Origin: Marinifilaceae bacterium
GTDB taxonomy: Bacteria; Bacteroidota; Bacteroidia; Bacteroidales; Marinifilaceae
Direction of reading: 5' to 3'
Assembly: GCA_016936255.1 (NCBI GenBank)
Contig: JAFGYE010000117.1
Coordinates: 1 to 64,000, forward strand
DNA: 64,000 nucleotides
The translations under genes were made by a program, and so were the position numbers. Numbering within the stretch: the stretch's first letter is position 1; each line of letters opens with the position of its first letter. Below are positions 37,230 through 46,528 of this stretch, in pieces. The notes under the pieces were generated by a model. That model had not been told where the DNA came from. It saw only the letters and a list, made by a program, of their open reading frames with translations, and did no database searches.

Positions 37230-37976
37230 TTAAATAATTTCTTCCCCGGCCTTAGCCTTTCGGTATGCTGCCACACGTTCGCGGTTGTATTTACTGGCGT
37301 ACCCGTGCAGCTTTACTTCCTTATTTCTAAATGCAAATTTGCCGTAAGCACGAATGTCATCAACCACTTCTTTTGTTAAGGTGTAGGCTTTATCGCGGAT
37401 TAGTTTAATCTCATCCTCAAAATACATTCTACCATTAATATCACCTAACAAACGCCCCATTCTGTCGGCCATTTCGGCTGCAGTATCCAGTTGAGACAAA
37501 TCAAAATTAATAGCAGTTAATAAATCTTGATTTTCCTTACCTAAAATCGACAAGCTGGCCAAATCCTGAATCGTATCGGCTCTGGAATCGCCCTCTTTAA
37601 TAAGGTCTAACATTTTTAGCAAGCCTGGATCAGCTCTAAATGCAAAACCCATATGAGCAATTAATTCATGATGAAACATATACATGGCAGGAGCTTCGGC
37701 TTCCCAAATATCCATTGCCATTTTCTTATCGGTTTTCATCGATTCCCAGTTCGATTGAGAGGTGCGCAGCGCCCTGGTTAAACCCAAAAGACGATCCAAT
37801 TTTTCAGGATTAAAATTAAAAGCCTGCAACAAAGGCAAATCGATACTTGCACGAGAGTGAAGCCCTTCACATTCGTCGATAAATACCTTGTAGGGCAGAT
37901 CGCAATACACAATCTTTTCATCGGGCACTGCCTTAATTTCTTCCAAATAATTCAACAAATCTTGTTGATCAGACAT
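37230..37976 (-). CDS. Helical cytoplasmic protein of unknown function
   Basis: This 248-residue protein starts MSDQQDLLNYLEEIKAVP at 37976; an in-frame ATG 108 bases upstream leads with an unconvincing peptide. It is mainly alpha-helical, with no signal or membrane segment, and contains YKVFIDECEGLHSRASIDLPL near residue 30 and an A/E-rich middle. The C-terminal tail ARAYGKFAFRNKEVKLHGY is basic. I do not recognise the family; proteins of this type appear in Bacteroidota genomes as hypothetical proteins. It has its own terminator. Confidence 0.7.
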   Translation of the reverse strand: MSDQQDLLNYLEEIKAVPDEKIVYCDLPYKVFIDECEGLHSRASIDLPLLQAFNFNPEKLDRLLGLTRALRTSQSNWESMKTDKKMAMDIWEAEAPAMYMFHHELIAHMGFAFRADPGLLKMLDLIKEGDSRADTIQDLASLSILGKENQDLLTAINFDLSQLDTAAEMADRMGRLLGDINGRMYFEDEIKLIRDKAYTLTKEVVDDIRAYGKFAFRNKEVKLHGYASKYNRERVAAYRKAKAGEEII

Positions 37977-38291
37977 AATAATAGTTTTAAAAAAGTGAAT
38001 ACTATCCTTCCTCACCTGTTCATCCACACAAATTTTGTTTTGATTGTACCGCCCCGGCCGGGAACAACTGCTTAACAAAAACATATTGAATCTAAATAAT
38101 AATTATTAAATAAAAAAACTTTTCAGCGCATTAGTACTTCAGAACAGCACAATTATTATGTACGCATACAACTGGAGATGCAGTAAACACACGCCCTTGC
38201 GGATTTTATAAAAAAAAACACAACGAAAAAAATTTATGCGTTAAATAAATTATAAGGAAGCAAAAAGAAAAATGCAGTTTACGAACCACAT

Positions 38292-38326
38292 TAAAATCTC
38301 TTACCCCTGACTAACAAGAGATTTTA
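38292..38326. terminator. Inverted repeat, possible terminator
   Basis: TAAAATCTCTT and AAGAGATTTTA form an 11-bp perfect stem with a 13-nt loop. It is the only structure I see in the 635-bp gap 37977-38611, ahead of the small membrane-protein cluster; which transcript it would end is unclear. Confidence 0.4.
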
Positions 38327-38611
38327 GAAAAGGAAGAAAACACATGCCACAACTTACGGCACAAGCAATGCCCAAAGAATTATATGCAGTACCAAATTTG
38401 GAAATATTGACTGCATCAGGCATTTTTTGCATGCAAAACAAATACACATTCCCATTTTATGATTACATTCGGTGGCTAAACAGAAAACACAGGGCTATTT
38501 ACTATACAAAAAGCTTTGGGGTGTTTTATTGGGAAGGCAAAGAAACTGATAAAAAAAATGAACACCCTTGTGTTTATTTCAAATTCACCACATATTTATA
38601 AACAGACTGAT

Positions 38612-38815
38612 ATGAATTTATTAACGAAAATATTTTGGGCTTTAGGCATACTGATTTGGTTGATGATGCTGATTGTACTGATTATTGCATTGACTGATAT
38701 CATTTCCTGGAATCCTTTTAAGGAATATCGATTTATTATTGCAATCGGATTTATTGCCACATCTGGATTTATTCGAAATGCCTATAAAAACAGAATGAAC
38801 ACACGCAATGTATAG
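38612..38815 (+). CDS. Small two-helix membrane protein
   Basis: This 67-residue protein starting MNLLTKIFWALGILIW has two hydrophobic helices (residues about 4-27 and 38-54) and a basic tail. I do not recognise it. It is the first of three small membrane proteins in a row (with 38884 and 39150) directly before the CHAT protease gene. A longer frame upstream is open but not protein-like. Confidence 0.6.
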   Translation: MNLLTKIFWALGILIWLMMLIVLIIALTDIISWNPFKEYRFIIAIGFIATSGFIRNAYKNRMNTRNV

Positions 38816-38883
38816 TATTTCTGATCGTGACAATCTATTAGGAGAGACAAAATTACAGTTTGTAAAATTGAAATCGATAAGAC

Positions 38884-39132
38884 ATGAGTGACTTAAAGAA
38901 GAAATTTATTGCAGTACTTATTCCTATGAAGGTAAGTTTGATATGGTCTTTTATTGTCATGATTAATTGTTTCGATACTGGAGAAACCTGGAAAATTATC
39001 TTTTCATCGGCAGGCTTTTTAATTTTTTTTGTATTGGCCGGTTTGATTGGTAATGCAATGATTAAAAAGATAAATGCAGAAAAAGCTATAAAAACAAATA
39101 ACCTGACAAAAAACATTCAACCCAAACCATAA
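38884..39132 (+). CDS. Small two-helix membrane protein
   Basis: This 82-residue protein has helices at about residues 8-28 and 36-58 and a charged C-terminal tail ending in KNIQPKP. Unrecognised family. It lies 68 bp after the previous small membrane gene and 17 bp before the next, so the three could be co-transcribed. Confidence 0.6.
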   Translation: MSDLKKKFIAVLIPMKVSLIWSFIVMINCFDTGETWKIIFSSAGFLIFFVLAGLIGNAMIKKINAEKAIKTNNLTKNIQPKP

Positions 39133-39149
39133 GTATTAAAAAACTAAAA

Positions 39150-39371
39150 ATGACAAACGACAAGACCCTCCGTTTTTTTCTGATGCTATTTTGCATCTTT
39201 TTACTTTCTCTTATTTTCACAGTATTCGACATGTCATTTAGCGATGTCAACTCTACCCCTTACAATTTGGGTTATGCTGTTGGTGTTGCTGCTGGAAATA
39301 TGCTTAAGATTTTGGCAACTCTGGCTATTGTGAAAATGGTGTATGTGAAGATGAAGGCTGTTAGGGGATAA
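39150..39371 (+). CDS. Small two-helix membrane protein
   Basis: This 73-residue protein has helices at about residues 8-27 and 42-64, with YAVGVAAGNMLKIL leading the second. Unrecognised. It lies 17 bp after the preceding small membrane gene and about 130 bp before the CHAT protein. Confidence 0.6.
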   Translation: MTNDKTLRFFLMLFCIFLLSLIFTVFDMSFSDVNSTPYNLGYAVGVAAGNMLKILATLAIVKMVYVKMKAVRG

Positions 39372-39500
39372 ATATAAAAGATGTGCAATACATGCCAATG
39401 GAATATTTGTAAATGCATATTAAAAGCTAAAGGATATAAATATTTTATGTTGAGCTAAAGTAGAGAAATCACAATAATTAACGAATATAAAAATACTGAT

Positions 39501-40559
39501 TTGGCAATAATTGATACATATCGAAATAATCTGCAAAGAAGGATGCAAGATTTATCCAAATTACAACAGGATAAAGCTAAAGAACAAAAGAAGCAAGCCG
39601 ATATATCTGTTAAGATAAATAATGCCTCTCAAGCAATTAGTCGTGCAAAGTCTACTAGTACAATTAGTTCAAAAATGAAAGAAATATCTAGATTAGAAAA
39701 AGACTCTGCTAATCTAGGTAAGAAAACTGCTGATATTGAGGTTAAAATATCTAAAAAGCATAAAGAAATTGCAGGTATTCAAAAAATTATTGATAAAGAG
39801 GTGCTTAAAGAATCCAAAATAAGAAAACAAGAGGCCGATAGACTATTGCAAGAACAAAAGCGCAGTTTTAAAACGATTAATAATACGCTTAATCAGCATG
39901 GACAATTGCATCAAGAAACATTAACTATATTGGAAAACATTAGACAAATTCCTGAAAAGATTGTAGTCTTATTTTTGGCATCAAATCCTATTGACCAAGC
40001 TCAATTAAGACTAGATGAAGAAGCTCGTTCTATTACAGAAATGATAAAAAAATCTAAACATCGTGATTCGATTAAATTCGAAACATGTTGGGCTGTCCAA
40101 CCTAAAGATGTTCTTCAAGCAATAAATGAATATAACCCTTCAATAGTTCATTTTAGTGGGCATGGCTCAGATAATGATGAGATTATTTTCCAAACGAATA
40201 GTGGACAAACTAAAGTTGTGAGCAAAGAAGCAATTGTTCAAACAATGATGGCTTCATCGGAAGAGATTAGATTGGTGTTTTTTAATACATGTTATTCAAG
40301 AAATCAAGCAAAAGCAGTCGCAGAACATGTAGAAGCAACAATTGGTATGAATACTAGCATAGGGGATGAAGCTGCATTAACTTTTTCATCACAGTTTTAT
40401 TCGGCTATTGGCTTTGGACATTCAGTTGCGAAAGCATTTGAACAAGCAAAAGCATTATTAATGCTAGAGGGAATTCCCGAACAAGATACACCGGAACTTT
40501 TTATACATGAAGGATTTTCAGCTAAAGATATTATGATTGTTCAACCAAAAAAAGAATAA
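39501..40559 (+). CDS. Coiled-coil CHAT-domain caspase-like protease
   Basis: This 352-residue protein has an N-terminal coiled-coil module (residues 1-145) and a C-terminal CHAT (caspase HetF-associated with TPRs) protease domain. The catalytic His is in IVHFSGHGSD (H221) and the Cys in LVFFNTCYSR (C264), the caspase-fold dyad. CHAT proteases act as effectors in several bacterial immune and cell-death pathways. The start is TTG at 39501 or ATG at 39543; both keep most of the coil. The N-terminal run STSTISSKMKEISRLEKD recalls a coiled-coil module I associate with TIR effectors, which would make it an interchangeable sensing or oligomerisation piece. Neighbours are small membrane proteins before it and an HD dNTPase after it. 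Confidence 0.85.
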   Translation: MAIIDTYRNNLQRRMQDLSKLQQDKAKEQKKQADISVKINNASQAISRAKSTSTISSKMKEISRLEKDSANLGKKTADIEVKISKKHKEIAGIQKIIDKEVLKESKIRKQEADRLLQEQKRSFKTINNTLNQHGQLHQETLTILENIRQIPEKIVVLFLASNPIDQAQLRLDEEARSITEMIKKSKHRDSIKFETCWAVQPKDVLQAINEYNPSIVHFSGHGSDNDEIIFQTNSGQTKVVSKEAIVQTMMASSEEIRLVFFNTCYSRNQAKAVAEHVEATIGMNTSIGDEAALTFSSQFYSAIGFGHSVAKAFEQAKALLMLEGIPEQDTPELFIHEGFSAKDIMIVQPKKE

Positions 40560-40716
40560 GTACTTTGCCTGATATTATATTAGGCAATAGCCTTGACAGC
40601 AGTAAATTTAAGGGTTGAAGCCCTCTTTAACTTTCTTATAACTTAACAGAAAAGTGCCACGCAGTCGGCTACTGTTCTTATACGAAACATTAAGCAATAT
40701 ATAAAAATAGCATACC

Positions 40717-41826
40717 ATGAAAAACCCACTTACTAAAGAACAGTATTTAGAAAGAGTTAATAAAAAAGAATATCCAATACGAGGTGATTTCTTTCGTGAC
40801 CAAACGGCGATAATTCATTCAATGCCCTATAGACGTTTAAAGCATAAGACACAAGTATTCTTTTCACCTGAGAACGACCATATTTGTACAAGAATAGAAC
40901 ACGTTATGCATGTTGCAACAATTGGAGCAACAATTTGTAAAGGGTTAAATAATCAAGGATGGGATTTAAATACAGAAATGGCCTTTGCTATCGGATTAGG
41001 ACATGATTTAGGACATGCTCCCTTCGGACATGCAGGTGAGACTGCATTGAACCGTAAATTACCTAAAGAGATGAAATTTATACATGAGGTCAATAGCTAT
41101 AGAGTTGTTCAATATTTAGCTAATGATGGAGAAGGTCTAAACTTAACTTATGGAGTAAAAGATGGAATAATAAATCACAATGGAGAAAACTTTTCTCAAT
41201 ATTTAGAACCATCACAATCAAAGAATAATTTAGACTTAATTAAAAATCGTGAAAATTTGGCTTCAAGTTATGAAGGCATAATCGTACGTTTCGCAGACAG
41301 TATTTCATATTTAGGACGAGATATTGAAGATGCCGTAGTAGCAAAATATATTACTCTATCAGATATACCTGAAAAAATTAGAGCTTATATCGGCAAAACA
41401 AATGGTGATATAATAAACTCATTAATTATCGACTTGATTAATAACTCAAAAGAAAGCAATAAAATAGGATTCTCAGATCAAATGTTTGAAAAATTAAAAA
41501 TTCTAAAAGATTTTAATTACCGTAATATTTATTTACACCCTGACATTTTAAGGTATCGAAAAAAAGGCGAAGTAATATTAGAAGAACTATTTGACTATCT
41601 ATTAGATAGATATGATAATAATGGTCATGATTATAGCAAATATGAATCAAGTAATTCAACATTAGGAATTAGTTTCGGTCGCTACTTAGAGAAAATGAAA
41701 AATTTGTATGAAAAAGAAAAGAATATCCCAAGACAGATTGTATGCGATTATATTGCAGGAATGACTGATAATTATGCTTTAGAATCTTACAAATCCATTA
41801 AATTGCCTATACCGATTAAATTTTAG
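40717..41826 (+). CDS. HD-domain dGTPase-like triphosphohydrolase
   Basis: This 369-residue protein belongs to the dGTPase/SAMHD1-like HD family, which hydrolyses dNTPs to nucleoside and triphosphate. The metal ligands are visible: His in TRIEHVMHV (H62), the HD pair in GLGHDLGHAPFGHAGE (H96-D97) and the late Asp in DSISYLGRDIEDAV. Such enzymes can be housekeeping or act in phage defence by draining dNTPs. It follows the CHAT gene by 157 bp on the same strand in an accessory region, which favours a defence or stress role; this is inference. The intergenic stretch contains a short GCCT/AGGC hairpin. Confidence 0.87.
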   Translation: MKNPLTKEQYLERVNKKEYPIRGDFFRDQTAIIHSMPYRRLKHKTQVFFSPENDHICTRIEHVMHVATIGATICKGLNNQGWDLNTEMAFAIGLGHDLGHAPFGHAGETALNRKLPKEMKFIHEVNSYRVVQYLANDGEGLNLTYGVKDGIINHNGENFSQYLEPSQSKNNLDLIKNRENLASSYEGIIVRFADSISYLGRDIEDAVVAKYITLSDIPEKIRAYIGKTNGDIINSLIIDLINNSKESNKIGFSDQMFEKLKILKDFNYRNIYLHPDILRYRKKGEVILEELFDYLLDRYDNNGHDYSKYESSNSTLGISFGRYLEKMKNLYEKEKNIPRQIVCDYIAGMTDNYALESYKSIKLPIPIKF

Positions 41827-41954
41827 AAAATACATTACTTAATTAAGTAGGTTATCCCGACTAAAATAGCCAGGGTAATCTATTGCTAGATAAGGTTTTG
41901 ATAAGATCAGGGGCTTATAAGAGAGCAAAGACATCCACACACAAACCAAATCCT

Positions 41955-42797
41955 ATGAACATCGAGAAAGTGAAAAAGTACAATCAAAAATTGCTTGCCG
42001 TCTTGGGGACAACTGTGGCTCTAATGGCCTTAATTGGTTTAATTTCAATACTGTATTTTGTTGGGATGGAAATTGGTTCGAGTTTTGGGAACAAAAGTGA
42101 AGATGGTATTTTATCGGATGAGAAAATTGAGTTGCTCCAAAAGGAAAACAAACGCCAACAAATTGTTTCCTATCAAATTCCCGAGTTGGTTGATACAGTA
42201 AATCTTATTTATATGATTCCTGTGTCTCAAAAAACATTGAATAATCCCGAAAATATAGAAAATGATGAAGTATTAGGCCTGCTTGAGATGGGGAGCGGAA
42301 AATTTGATTCCGAGGTAAAATACAGAAGCAGAAGATTTTATTACGGTTCGTACAACAATCTGTTGATTTACGATGCAAAAAATGAGAAGCTCAACAAGCT
42401 ATTCGATGAAAGAATAAGTTTTGAAAAAATAGACATCAAGTACTTTGAAAATGATGTTTTTATAGCCTTCACGGCAGCAACTGCCGATTCGTTTAAGGAT
42501 GGCGTTATTAATTCCAACGACCTAAAAAAACTGTACATCTACTCTGTAAAAGAGCAAAAGATACAAGACATTGGCTTAAACAATGCTGATGTAATCGCTT
42601 ATAAATTTATTGACGAGAGCAAAAACCTTTTGGTTCAATTTGGTATTGATTACAATGAAGATGGCAAATATAACTCTTCAAAAGAGCCTAAAACACTACG
42701 ATCATTTAACTACAAATCAGGAGTACTTTCGGAGATTGTAAGCAAAGATATCCACTCCCAATTGCAAAAACAACTGGAAGGAAGCAGTAAGGAATAA
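41955..42797 (+). CDS. Membrane-anchored protein of unknown function
   Basis: This 280-residue protein starts MNIEKVKKYNQKLLAVLGTT; the frame extends 72 bases upstream to a TTG, but the ATG lies just before the membrane helix (residues about 16-39) and is preferred. The remainder is predicted to be beta-rich and outside the cytoplasm, with propeller-like strands such as YYGSYNNLLIYDAKNEKLNKLF and a DYNEDGKYN calcium-like loop. I do not recognise the family. It lies 128 bp after the dNTPase gene. Confidence 0.65.
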   Translation: MNIEKVKKYNQKLLAVLGTTVALMALIGLISILYFVGMEIGSSFGNKSEDGILSDEKIELLQKENKRQQIVSYQIPELVDTVNLIYMIPVSQKTLNNPENIENDEVLGLLEMGSGKFDSEVKYRSRRFYYGSYNNLLIYDAKNEKLNKLFDERISFEKIDIKYFENDVFIAFTAATADSFKDGVINSNDLKKLYIYSVKEQKIQDIGLNNADVIAYKFIDESKNLLVQFGIDYNEDGKYNSSKEPKTLRSFNYKSGVLSEIVSKDIHSQLQKQLEGSSKE

Positions 42798-42864
42798 TTT
42801 AATTGCACCCCACAAACAAAAAGAAAGGATTTTGCCGGATTTTCCCTTAACTGAAAGAATGCAA

Positions 42865-42985
42865 AATGGAATCCGAAGGATTCAAATGTTTATAGCAACA
42901 AACGTGAAAGTAAAGGTTCGACCCCGATGGGGTCGAATATTACACCCTTAATCATGTGCTATAAACATTAAATCCCTCTGGGATT
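42865..42985 (+). repeat. 121-bp structured repeat, copy A
   Basis: This element folds into three hairpins inside an outer stem: GAATCC/GGATTC at its 5' side, GACCCC/GGGGTC in the middle, AATCCC/GGGATT at the 3' side, and TGTTTATAGCA/TGCTATAAACA enclosing the centre. Copy B (43607-43727) is the same length, the same orientation and about 88 percent identical, on the other side of the transposase gene. Most differences are in loops or keep stems intact. Confidence 0.88.
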
Positions 42986-43124
42986 CCCCCCATTTACATC
43001 AAATTATATAAACATGAAATCCTCTCGGAATTTTATAAGATCATCTTAAAATCCCCATTCAATGTCTTTAAAAGATGTCTAATTTCAAACAATTAAATTT
43101 CATTAAATCAACAAAATAGAAATA

Positions 43125-43592
43125 ATGAGCGTTGGTACATTCTCCCAAATTTATATCCAGATAATTTTTGCAGTTAAAGGCCGAGAATCTTTAATAAAAA
43201 AGGACTGGGAAGAAGAATTGTTTAAATACATAACAGGTATTGTTCAAAACAAAGGGCAGAAAATACTTGCCGTAAATGGCACGCCAGATCATATTCATTT
43301 TTTGATAGGAATGAAACCAAGCTGTTGTTTATCTGATTTGGTAAGGGAAATTAAAAAATCGTCGAACACCTTTATTAAAGAAAAAGGATTTTCACAATTT
43401 AGGTTTGAATGGCAGGAAGGTTATGGTGCTTTTTCATATTCTCATTCCGCATTGGATCATGTAGTGAGGTATATTCAAAATCAGAAAGAACATCACAAAC
43501 GCAAATCATTTAAAGAAGAATATATTTCATTTTTAAAGAAATATGAGATTGATTTCAAGGATGATTATTTATTTAAATGGATTGAAGATTAA
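43125..43592 (+). CDS. IS200-like / REP-associated tyrosine transposase
   Basis: This 155-residue protein is a Y1 HUH-endonuclease transposase. The HUH motif is DHIHFLIG (H56, H58) and the catalytic Tyr is in VVRYIQNQKEHH (Y116). Y1 enzymes of this size cut single-stranded DNA at hairpins; the subgroup called RAYT acts on REP-like palindromes. Here the gene is bracketed by two copies of a 121-bp hairpin-rich repeat, the expected substrate arrangement. It is intact, so the element may be active. The repeats being in the same orientation, not inverted, is noted. Confidence 0.88.
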   Translation: MSVGTFSQIYIQIIFAVKGRESLIKKDWEEELFKYITGIVQNKGQKILAVNGTPDHIHFLIGMKPSCCLSDLVREIKKSSNTFIKEKGFSQFRFEWQEGYGAFSYSHSALDHVVRYIQNQKEHHKRKSFKEEYISFLKKYEIDFKDDYLFKWIED

Positions 43593-43606
43593 ATAGATCC
43601 AAAAGA

Positions 43607-43727
43607 AATGGAATCCGCAGGATTCAAATATTTATAGCAACAATCGTGAAGGTAAAGGTGTGACCCCATCGGGGTCAAATATCACACCCTTAATCATGTG
43701 CTATAAACATCAAATCCCTTCGGGATT
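43607..43727 (+). repeat. 121-bp structured repeat, copy B
   Basis: Second copy of the repeat at 42865-42985, starting 15 bp after the transposase stop and ending 26 bp before the trpA stop. It retains all three hairpins; the middle loop changes from GAT to ATC while the GACCCC stem is kept. It may also serve as the 3' end of the trp transcript. Confidence 0.88.
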
Positions 43728-43752
43728 ATTAGCAGCGAACTTTATTCATTTC

Positions 43753-44502
43753 TTACAATAAAGCATCAATAAATTCGGAAGCAGTACCGCTGGTTAGCGC
43801 CTTTATAAATGCGGTGCCAATAATTGCTCCGTTCGAAAAGCCGGAGGCATGCTGAAAGCTTGCCTTGTCGTGAATTCCAAATCCGATAAGGGAAGGAATA
43901 TCCAGACTTGCCACCTTTTTAAAGTAGTCTTCCCTCTCGGTACTTTGCTCCAAAGCACCACCTGTAGTAGCCGAGGATGAAACCATGTATAAAAATCCTT
44001 TGGCGGCTTTTTCAATTTTCGCCATGCGCTGGTCTGTTGTTTGAGGAGTCACCAGCAAAATATTGTACACGCCGTGCGCCTCAAACTTTGTTTTAAATTC
44101 CTCTTCGTACTCTTCCAATGGCAAATCGGGCAGAATCACCCCGTCGATACCACAGCTTTGGCAATCCAGCAGGAAAGCATCCACACCATATTTAAAAACA
44201 ACATTCCAATAACCCATTAATATCAAAGGCATTGTAATGCTGCGGCGAACATCCTTTAGCTGCTCAAAAAGCAGTTTCAGGCTCATTCCCTGATCCAAGG
44301 ATTGCTTTGCAGCAATCTGAATGACAGGTCCGTCGGCCAAAGGATCGGAAAATGGGATTCCAATTTCTACCAAATCAACCCCTTTGTCCTGTAAAAGCTG
44401 CAGATTAGGTACGGTATCGTTCAGGTTTGGATATCCGGCAGGAAAATAGATGGATAAGATATCCTTTCCTTTATTTTGAAATAATTGATCTATTCGGTTC
44501 AT
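43753..44502 (-). CDS. trpA: Tryptophan synthase alpha subunit
   Basis: This 249-residue protein cleaves indole-3-glycerol phosphate to indole and glyceraldehyde 3-phosphate, handing indole to TrpB. The barrel motifs EIGIPFSDPLADGPVIQ (Glu acid near residue 47, Asp near 58) and SSATTGG are present; FGIHDKASF and GTAFIKAL complete the phosphate site. It is the last gene of the trp operon, 115 bp after trpB, with a repeat element between them and copy B of the transposase repeat just downstream. Confidence 0.95.
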   Translation of the reverse strand: MNRIDQLFQNKGKDILSIYFPAGYPNLNDTVPNLQLLQDKGVDLVEIGIPFSDPLADGPVIQIAAKQSLDQGMSLKLLFEQLKDVRRSITMPLILMGYWNVVFKYGVDAFLLDCQSCGIDGVILPDLPLEEYEEEFKTKFEAHGVYNILLVTPQTTDQRMAKIEKAAKGFLYMVSSSATTGGALEQSTEREDYFKKVASLDIPSLIGFGIHDKASFQHASGFSNGAIIGTAFIKALTSGTASEFIDALL

Positions 44503-44508
44503 TAGTTT

Positions 44509-44605
44509 AGATTTGAGATGTGAGACTTGAGATGTGAGATATGTGAGTCTTCACAACTTTAGACGCATATTATGATTTTTTTAAGCCCTTTAGGGGTTTG
44601 GGGTT
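44509..44605. repeat. TGAGATGT satellite plus half element
   Basis: The trpB-trpA gap holds a run of TGAGATGTGAGACT-like units (44509-44543) and then the right arm of the CACCCC-ended element (44575-44605). The first recurs between trpD and trpG and before aroB. Confidence 0.6.
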
Positions 44606-44617
44606 ATCTAATATTAA

Positions 44618-45808
44618 TTACAAATTATTAATTTCTTTCATGTAGGTCTCCATATCCTTATCGCCTCTTCCTGAAAGATTCACGACTACCACATCATCTT
44701 TATCAAAGCGAATTTGCTCTAAGGCAGCTAAAGCGTGAGCCGATTCCAGAGCGGGAATAATTCCTTCGGATTGTGCCAGTATCATGGCGGCATCCAAAGC
44801 TTCCTGATCGGTTACCGAGAGAAATTGTGCCCTGCCCGTTTCGGCCAAATGTGCGTGCAAAGGTCCAACGCCCGGATAATCCAAACCTGCCGAAATAGAG
44901 TAAGGTTCCGTAATCTGACCATCTTCATCCTGCATCAGCATGGTTTTGCTGCCGTGAATAAAACCAACATCGCCAATGGTAATGGTTGCTGCTGTTTCGC
45001 CACTGTTAACACCCAGGCCGGAAGCCTCAACAGCCACTAATTTCACATCCTCTTCATCCAGATAGTGATAAAAAGCTCCCGCGGCATTGCTGCCACCACC
45101 TACACAGGCAATCACGTAATCAGGATTCGGATTCCCTGTCTCAATGGTTAATTGCTCACGAATTTCTTTCGATATAATCGACTGCAAGCGGGTTACCATA
45201 TCGGGATATGGATGCGGCCCAACCACCGAACCAATCAGGTAGAATGAATTCGGGTTGGCAATCCAATCGCGGATGGCCTCGTTGGTGGCATCCTTCAAGG
45301 TCTGATTTCCCGAAATGGCAGGAACCACCTTCGCGCCCAGCATTTTCATACGAGCCACATTTGGTGCCTGACGCTCGATATCCAGGGCGCCCATATACAC
45401 AATGCATTCCAATCCAAACAAAGCACAAACGGTAGCCGTTGCCACACCATGCTGCCCTGCTCCTGTCTCAGCAATGATACGGTTTTTGCCCATGTATTTG
45501 GCAATTAGAATCTGCCCAATGGTATTGTTTATTTTATGAGCTCCGGTATGCGTTAAGTCTTCGCGTTTTAAGTAGATATTGGTTCCGTAACGCTTCGATA
45601 AATTACCAACTTTAGTTAATGGTGTTGGCCGGCCCACGTAATTATCCAACAATCGTTTATAATCCTTCTGAAACTGCTCCGAATTGATAATTTTCAGATA
45701 GTTTTCGCGTAATTCATCAACATTGGCACGCAACAATTCCGGAATGTAAGCACCGCCAAATTGCCCGTAGTAACCACGCTCATTTACTGCATATTTATTT
45801 TTGCTCAT
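44618..45808 (-). CDS. trpB: Tryptophan synthase beta subunit
   Basis: This 396-residue PLP enzyme condenses indole with serine to give tryptophan. The PLP Lys is in HTGAHKINN (about residue 88) and the phosphate loop is [10 protein letters not shown] (about 235). [12 protein letters not shown] is the substrate loop. Length is standard. Its first 14 bases overlap the end of trpF, suggesting translational coupling. Confidence 0.97.
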   Translation of the reverse strand: MSKNKYAVNERGYYGQFGGAYIPELLRANVDELRENYLKIINSEQFQKDYKRLLDNYVGRPTPLTKVGNLSKRYGTNIYLKREDLTHTGAHKINNTIGQILIAKYMGKNRIIAETGAGQHGVATATVCALFGLECIVYMGALDIERQAPNVARMKMLGAKVVPAISGNQTLKDATNEAIRDWIANPNSFYLIGSVVGPHPYPDMVTRLQSIISKEIREQLTIETGNPNPDYVIACVGGGSNAAGAFYHYLDEEDVKLVAVEASGLGVNSGETAATITIGDVGFIHGSKTMLMQDEDGQITEPYSISAGLDYPGVGPLHAHLAETGRAQFLSVTDQEALDAAMILAQSEGIIPALESAHALAALEQIRFDKDDVVVVNLSGRGDKDMETYMKEINNL

Positions 45809-46436
45809 CTTTAGTTTGTCTTACTGATTTTAAAAACTCTTTTACCAATACCACATTCTTTACTGCAGGACTTTGTTCAAATCCTGAATTCACATCCAAA
45901 CCAAACAATTTAGAATGTTGAAAAACTTTTATTGCCTCCACATCATCAATTCCAATTCCTCCACTCAGGAAAAAAGGAGTTTCGCCTTTGTAATTTTCGA
46001 GAATTCGCCAATCGAACTTTTTTCCGCTTCCTCCATACGCATCTGATTTTGTATCGAATAGAAAATAATCACATGCAGATTGATAAGTATCCAGACTTTT
46101 AAATTGAAATGACTCATTCACCTGAAAGGCTTTAAACACCTCTAAGCCAGAATCTTTTATCTGCTGACAATCTTCAGGGCTTTCGTCTCCGTGCAACTGA
46201 ATTGCATCAAGTTGATATTTCTTCGCCAAAGTCAGAATCTTTTCTGCGGCTTCGTTCACAAAAACACCAACTTTACGGATATGCGATGGAATCATCTTCG
46301 TGATTTCTGCATCAAAATCGTCACCCACATAACGCACAGATTTTGAATAAAAGATAAAGCCCATGTAATCCAACGGCAATGCTGTCAGCTCCTTAAGGTT
46401 TATTTTATCGCGAAGACCGCAGACTTTTATTTTCAT
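45795..46436 (-). CDS. trpF: Phosphoribosylanthranilate isomerase
   Basis: This 213-residue TIM-barrel enzyme isomerises phosphoribosylanthranilate. It starts [14 protein letters not shown] with the catalytic Cys in KVCGLR, and has QLHGDES (about residue 80) and FFLSGGIG and GLDVNSGFE near the C-terminus with the catalytic Asp in LFDTKS. It overlaps trpB by 14 bp and lies 92 bp downstream of trpC, across a palindromic repeat. Confidence 0.95.
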   Translation of the reverse strand: MKIKVCGLRDKINLKELTALPLDYMGFIFYSKSVRYVGDDFDAEITKMIPSHIRKVGVFVNEAAEKILTLAKKYQLDAIQLHGDESPEDCQQIKDSGLEVFKAFQVNESFQFKSLDTYQSACDYFLFDTKSDAYGGSGKKFDWRILENYKGETPFFLSGGIGIDDVEAIKVFQHSKLFGLDVNSGFEQSPAVKNVVLVKEFLKSVRQTKDEQK

Positions 46437-46508
46437 TGTTTTTTTATTTAATTGCCGTAATGTACAGACAGGTCATATTGTTCAACTCATCATTCGAATG
46501 CGCCATTC

Positions 46509-46528
46509 GGACACGCCATGGCGTGTCC
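46509..46528. repeat. Perfect 20-bp palindrome abutting trpC stop
   Basis: GGACACGCCATGGCGTGTCC is its own reverse complement. The following CTA, read on the minus strand, is the TAG stop of trpC, so the element meets the end of the coding region exactly. Similar GGACACGCC palindromes are common intergenic repeats in this phylum. Confidence 0.7.

Noticed and set aside
38344-38601. Open frame of 85 codons before the small membrane proteins
   Set aside because: No recognisable domain, awkward composition, and it overlaps a terminator-like region; kept out for lack of support.
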